Part shown: positions 21,876-33,355 of the stretch, piece after piece
How positions within the stretch are numbered: position 1 is the stretch's first letter
Layout: each line of letters starts with the position of its first letter
Origin: Eustoma russellianum
Taxonomy: Eukaryota > Streptophyta > Magnoliopsida > Gentianales > Gentianaceae
Length of the DNA stretch: 64,000 nt
Direction of reading: 5' to 3'
NCBI GenBank assembly: GCA_036186865.1
Contig: AP025040.1
Coordinates: 40,361,693 to 40,425,692, forward strand
Program-made: the position numbers and the translations under genes
The notes under the pieces: generated by a model
Seen by the model: only the letters and a program-made list of their open reading frames with translations
The model's database searches: none
What the model was told of the DNA's origin: nothing

Positions 21876-24800
21876 CTAGCCAAAAACATCACACACTCCC
21901 ATGACTAGGCTTAGTTTATACAATCTCTTAGAATCCAAGGCTTTGGAGAAAGCATCTGTTAATTGCATCTCTGTCTTAATAGGCATAGGCTTAATTACTC
22001 CTTCTAAGTATTTTTCCCTCACCAGATGGCAGTCTATCTCTATATGTTTAGTCCTTTCATGGAAAACTGGATTCTCCACTATGTACATGGCACTCTTGTT
22101 ATCACAAAACAACTCCACAACCTTTTCTTGATTTACTCCTAAATCTGCCATCAAGTAAAGAATCCATTTCACCTCACATGTAGCTGCAGCCATTGCGTGG
22201 TATTCTGCCTCCGAGGATGGTCTTGAAATAGTGGTTTGCTTCTTGGCTTTCCATGAAATTAATGCTTCACCAAGAAACCACAGGACCCATTAACTGACTT
22301 TCTTGTCTCAATGCATCTTCCCTAGTCAGAATCTGTAAATGCTTTCAACTGTAAGTTCCCTTTGCTGGGAAATAATGGCCCCTGACTAGGTGTCCCTTTG
22401 ACATACCTCAATAATCTACAAGCTGCCTTTGGGTGATTCTGTGTGGGAACATCTAAAAATTAACTCAACTGCTGCATTGTGTATGAGATATCCGTCCTAG
22501 TAATGGTAAGATGTAGTAGTTTTCCAATCAGCTTCCTATAACCAGAGACATCTTCAATCAATTCAGAGTCATTGTGAGCCAGCTTCAGATTTCGTTCCAT
22601 TGTTGACTTAGCAGGTTTTGAGCCCTAAAAACCTATTTCCTCAAACAATTCAAGAGCATACTTTCTCTGGTGTATTAGGATCCCCCTGAGACCTAGCAAC
22701 TTCCAAACCTAGGAAGTATCTAAGGTCTCCTAGATTCTTGATTTTGAAGGCTTTATGTAAGGACTATTTGAGAGTATCAATGGCTGTAAGAGAGTCACTG
22801 GCCACCAGGATATCATCAACATATACAAGTAGAACTAAAAAGGAACATGGAGTCTGTCTAGTGAACATAGTGTAGTCATGTTTAGACTGAACATAACCTT
22901 GAGACAAGATAAAACTAGTAAGCTTACAGCTCCATTCCCTGCTATCTTGTTTCAAGCCATATAATAATTTGTGCAATCTACAAACAGTATCAGGTGAGGG
23001 ACAATGCATATGTTCATGTGGAGTCATATAAATTTCTTGATGAAGATCAACATGAAGAAATGCATTGTTAACATCCAGTTGATGCACATACCAGTTCTTC
23101 ATGGCAGCCACAAAAAGAAGGATTTTAACAGTTGTCATTTTGACCACAGGTGAAAACGTCTCACTGTAGTCAATGCCTAATTTCTTTGTGTAACCCTTGG
23201 CTACTAACCTAGCCTTATGCCTTTCAATTGAACCATCTGCTCTCCTTTTCACTTTGTAAACCCATTTACAGTCACTAGGAGTCTTACTCATAGGCAATTG
23301 GACCAGTGACCAATTGTTGTTGTCTGCTAATGCTTTCAATTCCTCCTGCATAGCAATCTGCCACTTTGCTATTTGGGCTTCTTCTAGGTATGTCTTAGGT
23401 TCCTGTTGCATACTAATGGACAAAACATGTCTCCTATAATCAGGAGCTAACCTATCATATGCATGATAAGACTGAATAGGATATTGAGTAGATGTGGAAG
23501 GAAATGAAGGAACTGCTTTAGTTAGTTGATCACAATAGTAGTCTCGAAGGTAGGATGGAGTACGTGTTTGTCTTACTGGTCTTTTAAAGGTGGACTGATT
23601 ATCTGGACCATCATTAATTGGAATTACTATTTCTAGCTGTGAAGAGATATCAGGACTATGAGTATTGGTGGATTCTGCTGAACTTGTGTCTTCTGGTGTG
23701 TCTGTGTCTGGGGGAGAAATATGAGGATTATGATGAGAAGGACCAAGATTATGATCAGAGTTATTGGTTACTGGTGTAAAGGGATAGGTATAAGAATCAG
23801 AATAAGATGGAATGCTCGGATGGGGTTCAAGGGTGAAGTTTTTATTTGGAGTGGAAGAACTGTGTGAAAGAGAAAATGGAAAAATGTCTTCATAGAACTG
23901 AACATACAGTTTGAGTATCTAGATTCTACACTATATATCCTTTGATGTTGTGAGGAATTCCAAGAAATACATACCGCTATGGTCTGGGAGAAAATTTATC
24001 ACTATGAGGCATATCATTGTGATAGTAAGTCAGGCAGCCAAATACTTTAGCTGGGTATAGTCTTGTGTTTTGTGAAAGAGTAATTGATATGGTGTATGGT
24101 TAGACAAGAAAGGGGATGGGATTAGGTTTATAAGGAAGGTGGCATGCTGGACACAGAAACCCCAATGACTGATAGGCAAATTTGGCTGAAATTTCAAGTC
24201 TCTAGTAACGGATAGCAAGTGCTGATGTTTTCTTTTCACAATGCCGTTTTGTTGGGGGCCATAAACACAAGGCATTTGATTTATGATGCCTTTGCTAGAG
24301 AAAAATTCATTCATTTTGAATTCTTGAACTTGGTCTGATCTGATGACCTTGATTTGTTTGGAGAATTGTGTTTGGACATAATAACAGAAACTCATGATGA
24401 TATTTTTGGCTTTAGTTATTGACTTCATCAAGTAAGTCCAAGTATACCCTGTACAATCATCAACTATAGTAAGAAAGTACTTCTGTCCATACACATTATT
24501 GTTCCTGTAAGGCCCCCAAATGTCTACATAGACCAGATCAAATGCATTTGCAGTAACAGAATTTGAAGAAGAAAAAGGCAACTTTCTTTGTTTTGACAAT
24601 GGACAGATTTTACAGATATGACTATTTTCTAACCCTAGAATATCAGGATTACATTTGTTTATTTGTTGAAGTCTATGAATGGAAGGATGTCGCAGCCTAT
24701 AATGCCACATCAGACTTGGGCACGCTGTCACATCCATGGAGGTGAAGAAACAGCTAGCTTGTGATGATAGTGAAGAATGACCTTGCAGATAATAAAGGAC

Positions 24801-25349
24801 ATGATGTTTTTTAGCTGAACCAATCATCCTCTTGGATAACTGATCCTAGATGACACAAGTGTTACAAGAGAGAGAAATACGCAGATTAGGATACAAGGTT
24901 AATTTGGTAAGAGACAGAAGATTGAATGAGAAATCAGGCACATACAGTACATCATGTAAGGATAAGAGATTGTTTATGATAACTGTGCCAACATGTGTTG
25001 CACTTGTGACAATACCATTAGGCATCTTCACTACAACATCTTTCACAGGTTTGAATGAATAGAAAAGCTGTAAAGAGAATGCACTATGATCTATAGCTCC
25101 TGAGTCTATAATCCATATATTGTGACTATTAGGTGCATTGTTACCTTTGACCATCTCAGTAGAGGAAGATAAAACAGCAGCATGAGAGACATTTCCACCA
25201 GGAGCTTGAACCAGAGGTTTCTTCTCATCATCTTTACTCAGCAAACTTAGCAATTTCTGATGTTGTTCAGGAGTCAGCACGGATGGTAGCATCTGTGTCA
25301 TCTGATTAGAATAATTCTCTTGTGATTCTGTCTTCCAAGTCTCAGTCAT
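21876..25349 (-). pseudogene. Copia pol (protease, integrase, RT, RNase H), broken
   Basis: Domains in order on the minus strand. Protease with IIDSGAIDHSA near 25,105. GAG-pre-integrase with WHYRLRHPSIHRL and CKICPLSKQ near 24,720-24,600. Integrase core with VDIWGP, IRSDQVQEF and QQNGIVKRKH: the third catalytic residue, normally Glu in VERKH, is Lys here (codon about 24,234-24,236). A degraded linker at 23,424-24,029. Reverse transcriptase with NNWSLVQLP, CKWVYKVKR, VHQLDVNNAFLH, LLYGLKQ and the catalytic LLVYVDDILVAS (23,423-22,764). RNase H with CDNKSAMYIVENPVFHERTKHIEIDCH (22,193-21,876). The RNase H N-terminal half at 22,200-22,760 is shattered by frame changes. Confidence 0.9.
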
Positions 25350-25484
25350 ATTAGCTTAATTCCTGAACTTAAATCCTAGGGGGAAACTATAACACCTATC
25401 GATGGTGTGACCAACCATGTCACAGTGAGTACACTGTGCCTTCCTTGTGTTATCCGGATAAAACCTCCCACTACCTCTCCTATA

Positions 25485-26291
25485 TCATGAACCTTGTATT
25501 TTGTTAAAACACATTGTGGATTCAGTCCTACCATGAGTATCTTTTTCTGTCAAAAGTGTTGTGGGTGAATCAACAAAAGCCCCTTGGGTTGAGGAACCCA
25601 TGTCCTTCCTCTCAAATTTAAGTGCCATGGAGAAAACTGTTTTAATATTAGGCAGGGGAATCATTACAAATGCTTGTGACTTAAAATGTTCATACTCCTC
25701 AGTTAAACCTTTTACAAACTTGATTACATAATCACTTTCAATAAACTCTGTCATCCGTGTATTGACATTGCACCTACAACCTTGGCAGTTACACTCAGGC
25801 AGTGGTCTGAGAGCCATCATTTCTTCCCAAACAGCCTTGACTCTAGTGTAGTACTTATTAACTGACAAGCCTTCTTGCTTGATACTTTAAAATTTCTCCA
25901 AAAGGTCTGACAGTCTAAATAGATCTCCACTCCCAAATCTAAGTTTGAGATCCTGCCAGACATCATACACACTCTCATACCACATAATACTCTGTGCTAT
26001 CGAAGGTGATACATTGTTCATAATCCAAGAGTGAACCATACTGTTCACCTGCCTCCAAGAGGCCAACTGAAGATCATTTGTAAGGGGAATAAGTGTACTA
26101 CCATCAATAAAGCCTATCTTATTCTTAACCACACGCGCCATTTCAAGCATACGACTCCACGAATGAAAATTATGAGGGTTCAATGGAGGTTGCGTAAGTA
26201 CAATCGCATGACTGTCATTAGGATGTAAGTATAGAGGATTACTTATAGGACTTTCAGGCGACTGATGAGCATTTTCCCTAACATTCGCCAT
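25485..26291 (-). pseudogene. Copia gag, broken by an in-frame stop
   Basis: Capsid-nucleocapsid part of the copia polyprotein. The start is set at MANVREN (26,291) because the open frame upstream is leader and LTR. It has a UBN2/retrotran_gag pattern: HPNDSHAIVLTQPPLNPHNFHSWSRM, KIGFIDGS, SMVHSWIMNNVSPSIAQSIMW and VWQDLKLRFGSGD. A TAA at about 25,884-25,886 stops the frame within EKF-stop-SIKQEGLSVNKYYTRVKAVWEE, and the rest continues in frame to 25,485. A zinc knuckle (CTHCDMVGHTIDRC) is readable near 25,410-25,440 in another frame. Confidence 0.88.
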
Positions 26292-26383
26292 GATGACAAG
26301 AAATTCCAAGAAAACTTTTCCAGGAATCAACAAAATTCCTTGAAACAGCAAGATAACAATCAGGGAGATCAATCACTCCAATG

Positions 26384-26395
26384 TCTCTGATACCA
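26384..26395 (-). promoter_or_regulatory. Primer-binding site (initiator Met-tRNA type)
   Basis: TGGTATCAGAGA on the minus strand directly abuts the 5' LTR. It matches the usual copia TGGTATCAGAGC except for the last base and would pair with the 3' end of initiator methionine tRNA to prime minus-strand DNA. Confidence 0.9.
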
Positions 26396-26932
26396 TGTCA
26401 AATTCCAACTCAGACGGGACGCAATCCGAACTGTTGAATGCAGCAGTGTATGGAAGGAACTACAAAAACTCGAAAGGGAGAAAAATAACCGCCAAGAACA
26501 AGAATTGGAAGGCAAAAATTAATTCTGATTCTACCGCACAAAACGTCGAACAGATTGCTTAAGTAGCAACCATTTACAACTGAAAAAGCAGAATCTGAAA
26601 TTACACAATTGCACTTACTAACTAACTATCACCTATTTACACTTAAGGGCAAAACAGTCATTACACTCCCTATTTAAACATTTCCCATGTGCAACCTTCT
26701 TCTTCCTCGCTGCATCCTCCTTAAACTTCAACTGCAGCGTAGTCCCCTTTCCATAACTGTGATCTCCTGAAGCATCTCCTCAACAATTGACTTTAGATAT
26801 TTTGTGAGCCCAGCTCCATCTAAGAGCAGTCATCAATTTTAAGCAGATTCACATGCTTGAGCACATTGATCACCTTCGTTCGATCCTGACTAACTACCCT
26901 TGCTTGATTCCAAATTGTTGCATATCTCAACA
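26396..26932 (-). repeat. 5' LTR of the minus-strand copia element
   Basis: 537 bp, matching the 3' LTR with scattered substitutions and a few small indels. It ends directly at the primer-binding site. Confidence 0.93.
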
Positions 26933-27833
26933 GATCATACAGACCTCAACCTAAATTTGTATACAAGTTAAAATCTTTAAAGTACTTATACACGATATAT
27001 GAAACTCATTCTCATGTAGGCCAAGCAATATGCTCAAACAATGCAGTAGCAACGAAATGATTGAATATAAATGATACTGTATATTCAATGGAAAATGACA
27101 CTTCATGTCCATTCTATAGCTCTTGTATTTACTATAAAGTATTACTTCTCAATTGTCACTACGAATCCATTACTTAGTTATTTCGTTATATTTTTAACAA
27201 AATTGATGGTTGGTGTTTGCTTAATAATAAAAATTGTAGAAATAAGTTCAGCTGAGATGTGCCGAGCTGAACTGAAGATGGCAGACCTGGACGAAGGTGT
27301 CCCGAGCTGAAATAAAGAAGGCAGACCTGGACAAAGGTATGCCTAGCTACACTGAAGGAGACGGACCTGGACGAGGTGTGCCGAGCTAAACTAGGACGAC
27401 CTAGACAAAAACAAGAATGATGCCAAAGAAGAATGAAGTTAGTCAGCCGATTTGTCCTTAACAGGAACGCTGGACTGAGGTGATGAAGAAAAGGAAGATG
27501 AACTGAGCTAAAGAAGACCAGATATGCTGAAGAAGAACGAAGTAAAAAAGTGTTGAACTGAAGTGACGAGGTGAAGCCCAATCAAGGCAGCAACGCAACA
27601 GGTTGAGCTGTTATACTCAGGCGTGTAAATATTGTAATTTTTACTGTAATACAATAGAGCTACATTGGTAACTAGCCGTTACCACAGCCGTTGTAATTAA
27701 CAGTAGACTGACAATGACCATTGTTCAATTCAAAAAATAGCCGTTAAGAGTAGATTTCCATCCCTGTAAAAGGGACACAACTTTGTAAATTATTTTTAAC
27801 TTGAATAAAAGTTTAGTTCCTTCAATCTCGACA

Positions 27834-27845
27834 TGGCATCAGAGC
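27834..27845 (+). promoter_or_regulatory. Primer-binding site of the plus-strand copia
   Basis: TGGCATCAGAGC directly follows the LTR end CTCGACA, one base from the usual TGGTATCAGAGC. The same site is seen at 51,173-51,184 and 63,946-63,957. Confidence 0.85.
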
Positions 27846-27912
27846 TCCTCTGATTCAAAAATACATGCAAATTCATACTCTGTTTTCTGCGTTTTTAAAA
27901 ATTTTCCTTCAA

Positions 27913-28765
27913 ATGACCACACCTTTCAGCCCTGCTGAATGTACTGAGACCAGTTCTACCTCTGATCAATCTTCAGGAATAGTGCGTGGTCCTCAACTTA
28001 CTGATGATTCCTCCATAGCCATTACCAGTCACAAACTACACGGAGATAACTACCTCTCATGGTCAAGAGGGTAGAGATGTATATCACCGGTAAAGGAAAG
28101 TAAGAATACTTATATGGGAGAGTCCATGTCCCATCTGAACCTGATACAAGCTTCCGACTGTAGAAGTCAAAAACAGTATGATAATATCTTGGTTGATACG
28201 TTCTATGCAGCCAGACATTGTTGACGATTTCATAATGTACAATAATGTACCAGAAATCCGGGCTGCAGTCAAGGAGATGTATACCAAACAGGATAACATC
28301 TCAGAATTATACGAAGTTGAAGCTCATCTTCATGAGCTGAAACAGAGAACTCTTGTTGTCCACAAATACTACACATTACTTACCAAAGCGTGGCATCAAA
28401 TTGATTCTTTTGAAGCACATTAGTGGTCTTGCATCACTGATGCTGCACTTTACTAGGAGATCACATAAAGGAAGCGAGTCTTCCGTTTCCTGACTGGACT
28501 AAACCCAGAATTTGACACTGCACGAAGTCGAATTCTGAGTACAAAGCCACTACTGACCTTGAAGGCTGCCTTCATTGAAATCAAACACAAAGAAAGCCGA
28601 AAGAAGGTCATGATGGGAGGATCTGCCACCATAGAATCCCCAGCTCTGCATTCTAAACAGTCAGCAGAACCATCTGGTTTGGCTGCTAAACGACACTTTG
28701 CTTCTTCTAGAGGCAAAGTGTGCCAGTACTACAAGAAGGAAGACCATACAGTCGATGACTATTGA
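27913..28765 (+). pseudogene. Copia gag, unit 1, broken
   Basis: The ATG at 27,913 opens MTTPFSPAE. The gag domain shows SHKLHGDNYLSWSRG, then after a stop and frame changes SWLIRSMQPDIVDDFIMYN, AAVKEMYTKQDNISELYEVEAHLHELKQRTLVVHKYYTLL, and GLNPEFDTARSRIL. The knuckle region reads CQYYKKEDHTVDDY: the second and last Cys of a CCHC motif are Tyr. Several stops replace likely Trp or Gln codons. The unit 2 copy carries most of the same defects, so they predate the duplication. Confidence 0.8.
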
Positions 28766-29059
28766 AAACTTCAAGCCAAGCTGGTCCGAGAAGGAAAACC
28801 ACCTCTGAAGATCAGCAATGCCCGCTGGAGGCCATTGCAAAAAATCATTTGCTGCTGGACAAGGTGCTGTTCATCATGTAAGTAGCATATCTCAGCCTGG
28901 AATAGCTCAGCCTGGCACAACCCACCTCAGCACAGCCCAAGAAACCGATACTGAGGTCATTACAAAAGAACATATTGCCCCCTTATTCATATGCTGAACT
29001 CAAGGCGGCCAAGCTGACCTGCATCAGGCAAGCATGGCAGGCTACGTGTAGCCAAGCTC

Positions 29060-31699
29060 CAACAGTTCATGGATAGTTGACTCTGGGCTAATGATCACAG
29101 GATCAATAATGGTACTCTTCTAAACTCTTACACTTTACTGTATGTACCTAAGAAGGTGAATTGCAAATGGAATTACTCTAGAAGTAATTGGTATAGGCTC
29201 TGCTATGATTAATAATAAGATCACACTAAAAGGTGTCCTTCATGTCCCTAGCCTAAGTTTCAATCTGTTGTCTATTGAAAAACTCACAAGGGATAATGAC
29301 TGCATAGCCTGCTTCTCATCCACGGAATGTTGTTTTCAGGAAAACAAAGTGAAGAGGATGATTGGCAATGCTAAGAATATAGCAGGCCTCTACCTGCTGG
29401 AATCAGAAAACAAAGCTTTGATCAGCGCAACCGAGCTATCAAGTAACCAAGACTTCAGTATTTTGCACCCTAGAAATCCATATACAGGGAAAATATTGTT
29501 GTGACATGACAGGCTAGTTCATCCCAATTTTATGTATCTTAAACGATTAATGCCAAGATTATTCAGCTCAGTTGATGTTGAAAAACTTAATTGTGAAACT
29601 AGCCAATTAGCCAAACATGCTAAACATAATTATCCTGCCAAAGAATATAAGGCATCAACACCATTTAATTTAGTCCACTCTGATATATAGGGTCCATCCA
29701 GAATAGCCAACATTGATGGTGCTAAATGGTTTATAACATTCATAGATGATCACACAAGAGTAACTTGGATCTAATTGTTAAAAAATAAAAGTGATGTAGG
29801 ACAAACAGTTATAAGATACATGTCATTCATTAAAAATCAGTTCAGCAGTACCATTAAAACTTTGAGGTCGGATAATGGAGCTGAATATTTAGATAAAATA
29901 GTTTAAGATTTTATGATTGAAAATGGCATACATCATCAAACCTCATGTACTTATACATCTCAAAAAAATGATGTTGCTGAAAGGAAGAACATACATCTCC
30001 CCAAAGTAACTAGATCAATTATACTTAAAATGAATGTACCCAAATAGTAGTGGGGTGAGGCTTTTCTTATGGCCACCTACTTAATAAACAGAATGTCATC
30101 TAGAACTTTGTCATTCAGAACTCCTAAGGAAATACCCATTAACCATTACCCGTATACCAATCTACTTACAGAACTGTCACCTAAACTGTTTGGATGCACA
30201 GCATATGCGCATGTTCAGCCTAGCCATAGGAGTAAACTGGACCCTAGGTCTGTTAAAAGTATTTTTCTAGGATATGCTAATTCACAGAAAGGATATAAAT
30301 GCTACTGTCCAGCCAATAGACGAATGTACATAATATTAGATGTTAAATTTAATGAAAAACTTGCATATTATAGATCTGAAGAAGAAACAGTAGAGTTAAG
30401 GGAAAATGGATATGAGCCTAGGGTCCTAATACAAAATATGCCAAGCTCAATTTCCCAGCCGAGCTGCACACAACAGCTCAGCTGCGAGGCACCTCAGCTC
30501 AGAACTATCGAAACACAACCCAGGATCAAGTCTCCTATCATGATAAATGATCAGGAAAATCTAGGTTACAATGACCAACCTAGTACATTTGACTAAACAC
30601 CTCTGGCTGAGGTAGAAGAAAACACCGAATACAACCATAGGACTTAAATTGAAGATATACCAATTGCACTAAGAAAAAGAATTCGTGAATGAACTAGGAA
30701 TCCGACCTGCACTAAGTATCCCATAGAAGAATACATATCCTATAATAAGTTAAATCCAAACTTTAGAATATTTGTGTGCTCACTCAATGATAACATTATT
30801 CCTAAAGTTATAGAAGAAGCACTTAGCCGACCGGAGTGGAAACAAGTTGTGCATGAATAAATGGATGCCGTAGCAAAAATAACATCTGGGAACTTACTCC
30901 TGCTCAGCCAAGATAAGACCAGTAGGATGTAGATGGGTATTAACTACTAAATATAATAGTGATGACACAGTGAATAAATACAAGACCAGATTAGTAGCTA
31001 AGGGATTCACTCAGACCTACGGAATAGATTACTTAGAAAACTTTACACCAGTAGCTAAGCTAAATACTATAAGAGTGATTTCCATTGCAGTTAACCTTGA
31101 CTGGAAATTGCACCAACTGGATGTAAAGAACGCTTTTTTAAATGGAGACCTGACTGAAGAGGTCTATATGACTATATCACCAGGTTTTAGCAATGAAACT
31201 AATAGAGGTCATGTCTGCAAGCTGAGAAAGTCCTTGTATGGTCTAAAACAGTCAACTCGGGCATGGTTTAAAACATTCACCCAAACAGTGATTGAGCTAG
31301 GATTATTTAGAAACATAGTGATCACACTCTATTCACCCGAATTTCAACTCAAGGGGACTGAGCTAGGATTTAATCAGAAACATAGTGATCACACTCTATT
31401 CACCTGAATTTCAACTCAAGGGGATCACTGTCATTATTGTGTATGTCGATGATATTATACTAACTGGAGGGGATAAACAGGGTATAGAAAATATCAAGAA
31501 TAAATTATCACAACAGTTTGAAATGAAAGATGTAGGAAAATTAAGATATTACCTCAGAATGGAAATTGCAAGAAACAAAGATGGACTCTATATATCACAA
31601 AAGAAATACATACTGGACATTCTCAAAGAAAATGGTCTGCTTGGATGCAGACCAGCTAGAACCTCGGTTGAGCCAGGATACAAGCCTAGAGATCAATGA
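29060..31699 (+). pseudogene. Copia pol, unit 1, broken
   Basis: Protease near 29,070 (SSWIVDSG), a GAG-pre-integrase, an integrase core with LRSDNGAEY (about 29,870) and NDVAERKN (about 29,970) retaining the Asp and Glu, the GYANSQKGYKCY motif, and a reverse transcriptase with NKYKTRLVAKGFTQTYGIDY, VKNAFLNGD, SLYGLKQSTRAW and IVYVDDIILTGG (about 31,435-31,470). Many TAG/TGA stops stand at positions normally Trp or Gln. Inside the RT a segment of about 65 bp ending GTGATCACACTCTATTCACC is duplicated in tandem (about 31,300-31,430), which by itself would disrupt the fold. The same duplication is in unit 2. Confidence 0.85.
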
Positions 31700-32079
31700 G
31701 ATAACACTCCAACAAATAAACTAGGATATCAAAAAATAGTTGGAAAATTAGTCTACTTGTCTCATACTATGCCTGGTATTTGCTATACAATGAGTTATGT
31801 ATCACAGTTTATGCACTGTCCTACTAATGAACATCTCCAAGCTTCATTTAAAATCCTCGTGTATATAAAGAATGTTAGTTTATAAATGTTTTGATGATAC
31901 AAAAAGATGTTTTAAAACGACTAAGATGAAATTTCATATCTTAGGTTCGAAGCAAATTGAAGTAAACATGTGCGAGACGTAAAATCTGTCATGGATCGGA
32001 CGAAGTATACATCAGCCCCTCAAGAGATCCATATGAAGCTTGGTAAATATTTGAGCACTCAGATCCACGTCATACTCTC

Positions 32080-32370
32080 AGCCAAGAGACGTGGATCGAT
32101 TGACGTGTATATGAGAGACGTCGATCTCTCAGTTAAGCATACGTCGATCGATCGACGTATAACTGAGAGACGTCGATCTCTCAGCTTCAGGTATGTCGAT
32201 CGATCGACATACATCTGAGAGACGTCGATCTCTCAGCCTAATGACGTCGATCGATCGACGTCATTCTGAGAGACGTCGATCTCTCAGCCAGGCTGACGTC
32301 GATCGATCGACGTCATTCTGAGAGACGTCGATCTCTCAGCTCTGGCACGTAGATCGATCGACGTCTCTAG
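32080..32370 (+). repeat. Palindrome and hairpin array in the 5' LTR (U3)
   Basis: Alternating modules with a period near 50 bp. Module A is a perfect palindrome centred on GATC, core TCGATCGATCGA, with arms TACG/CGTA, TATG/CATA or AATGACG/CGTCATT in different copies. Module B is CTGAGAGA-CGTCGA-TCTCTCAG, an 8 bp stem with a 6-base loop. Five A/B pairs are recognisable. GACGTC, an ACGT-core bZIP-type site, recurs in most. The array lies 270-550 bp upstream of the TATA box, where U3 enhancers are expected. Confidence 0.92.
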
Positions 32371-32635
32371 GATTCAAAAATTTTCAAACGTTGGAACAAA
32401 ATCCAAGGGTGATCTATGATATTTTCTCTCTCCAATCTTGCTCAAATTTCTTGTAGACTTTAACTCAACATACTACATGCTTCCTTGACTATTTTAACCA
32501 TGTCTAAGATTCTCTAGGGTGGCTATTCAAGATCAAATCATTCCATAGGGTAGCTAAAGACTATTTGGGCACTATCTTGACATTTTTGAAGATGAAGACT
32601 TGGTGGAGAGCCTCAAAAACGTGGTCAACTTTATC

Positions 32636-32643
32636 TATAAATA
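32636..32643 (+). promoter_or_regulatory. TATA box of the Sirevirus-like 5' LTR
   Basis: TATAAATA within CTATAAATAGAAG, a canonical plant TATA box. Transcription would start about 30 bases downstream. The same motif is in the 3' LTR near 41,072. Confidence 0.8.
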
Positions 32644-33288
32644 GAAGAGGCTTGGATGAAGCAATTACACACTTTCAACATCATCTAGCTTCATTTTCCA
32701 TTGTTGTATATTTCTCTCATACTTGTAAATTTGTTTAAAGCTTGATTAGCTTTTCTTTAATCTTCATTGTTGTATATTGAGAGAAAGAGAGTCAAGAACA
32801 AGAGGAACCATAAATATTTGATCTCTTGCTTGTGCTTAGACTTGTGAGAAAGTGTGAACCTTACCATATTTTCTTCAACCCACTGTGAGAAGATCCTGAG
32901 AGAACTTTTGTTGAAGTTGTGAGAAAGCAAGAAGGTGTTCTTGCTAAGAGCTGTAGTTGCTGTAGTTGCACAAGTGTGTTTTGTGCAAGAAGTTGCTGTT
33001 GTTGTTTCTTACACTAAAGTGTTAGTGTAAGTATTGCTGTGGTTGCTCTTATTGTTCATAATAAGAAGAGTAGTTGTTGAAAATCCACTTTGGAAACAAA
33101 GTGGTAGTGGAGTAGAATCATTTACGATTCGAATCACTCTATATCCGGTGTACTCATTCACTACTTCTCATCTCCCATTCTTGCTCTAATTTTGAATATC
33201 TTTTGAGTTGAGCCAAACGAGAAAATTCCGCAAAAGAGCCAAACACTCTATTCACCCCCCCTCTAGAGTGTATTTAGGACCTAACAAT

Positions 33289-33300
33289 TGGTATCAGAGC
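33289..33300 (+). promoter_or_regulatory. Primer-binding site of the Sirevirus-like element
   Basis: TGGTATCAGAGC, perfect initiator methionine tRNA complement, two bases after the 5' LTR end. Confidence 0.95.
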
Positions 33301-33355
33301 CTAACCTTGATTGCTTGGCCTATCTTTGCAAGTAGCAAGGTTAAAGATCCTGGCA

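Larger units (their letters stand above)
21326..26932 (-). mobile_element. Complete but dead Ty1-copia retrotransposon (minus strand)
   Basis: A 5,607 bp element with both LTRs, a primer-binding site and the copia order gag, protease, integrase, reverse transcriptase, RNase H. The flanking 5-mers are GATCG (21,321-21,325) and GATCA (26,933-26,937), a near-perfect target duplication. The two LTRs differ at roughly 6% of positions by eye, so it is older than the Sirevirus-like element at 31.9 kb. Stops, frameshifts and a changed integrase catalytic residue make it inactive. It immediately precedes the tandem array and is not repeated in units 2 and 3. Confidence 0.93.
26991..31872 (+). mobile_element. 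Plus-strand copia fragment, unit 1, left part
   Basis: A Ty1-copia element with LTR-like leader, primer-binding site, gag and pol up to the start of RNase H. The 5' LTR ends at 27,833 (CTCGACA); its start is uncertain, a TGTAGAAATAAG at about 27,235 being one option. The element is interrupted at 31,872 by the Sirevirus-like insertion and resumes at 41,723. No 3' LTR is present: after about 130 bases it is fused to a minus-strand copia fragment at about 41,855. Confidence 0.88.
31873..33286 (+). repeat. 5' LTR of the Sirevirus-like element
   Basis: 1,414 bp, TGTTAG...CTAACA. It contains the palindrome array at about 32,080-32,370, a TATA box at 32,636-32,643, and a GTT/GTAGTT-rich stretch at about 32,950-33,070. 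It is longer than the 3' LTR chiefly because of one additional array unit. Confidence 0.96.

Noticed and set aside
27071..27310. Conserved 79-codon open frame repeated at 50,438 and 63,211
   Set aside because: It sits in the LTR/flank of the plus-strand copia and is repeated with the array; the changes between copies do not look constrained and no domain is visible.
32080..32370. Resemblance of the regular palindrome array to a CRISPR array
   Set aside because: The repeats are palindromes with short, non-unique spacers inside a retrotransposon LTR of a plant genome, and no cas genes are present.
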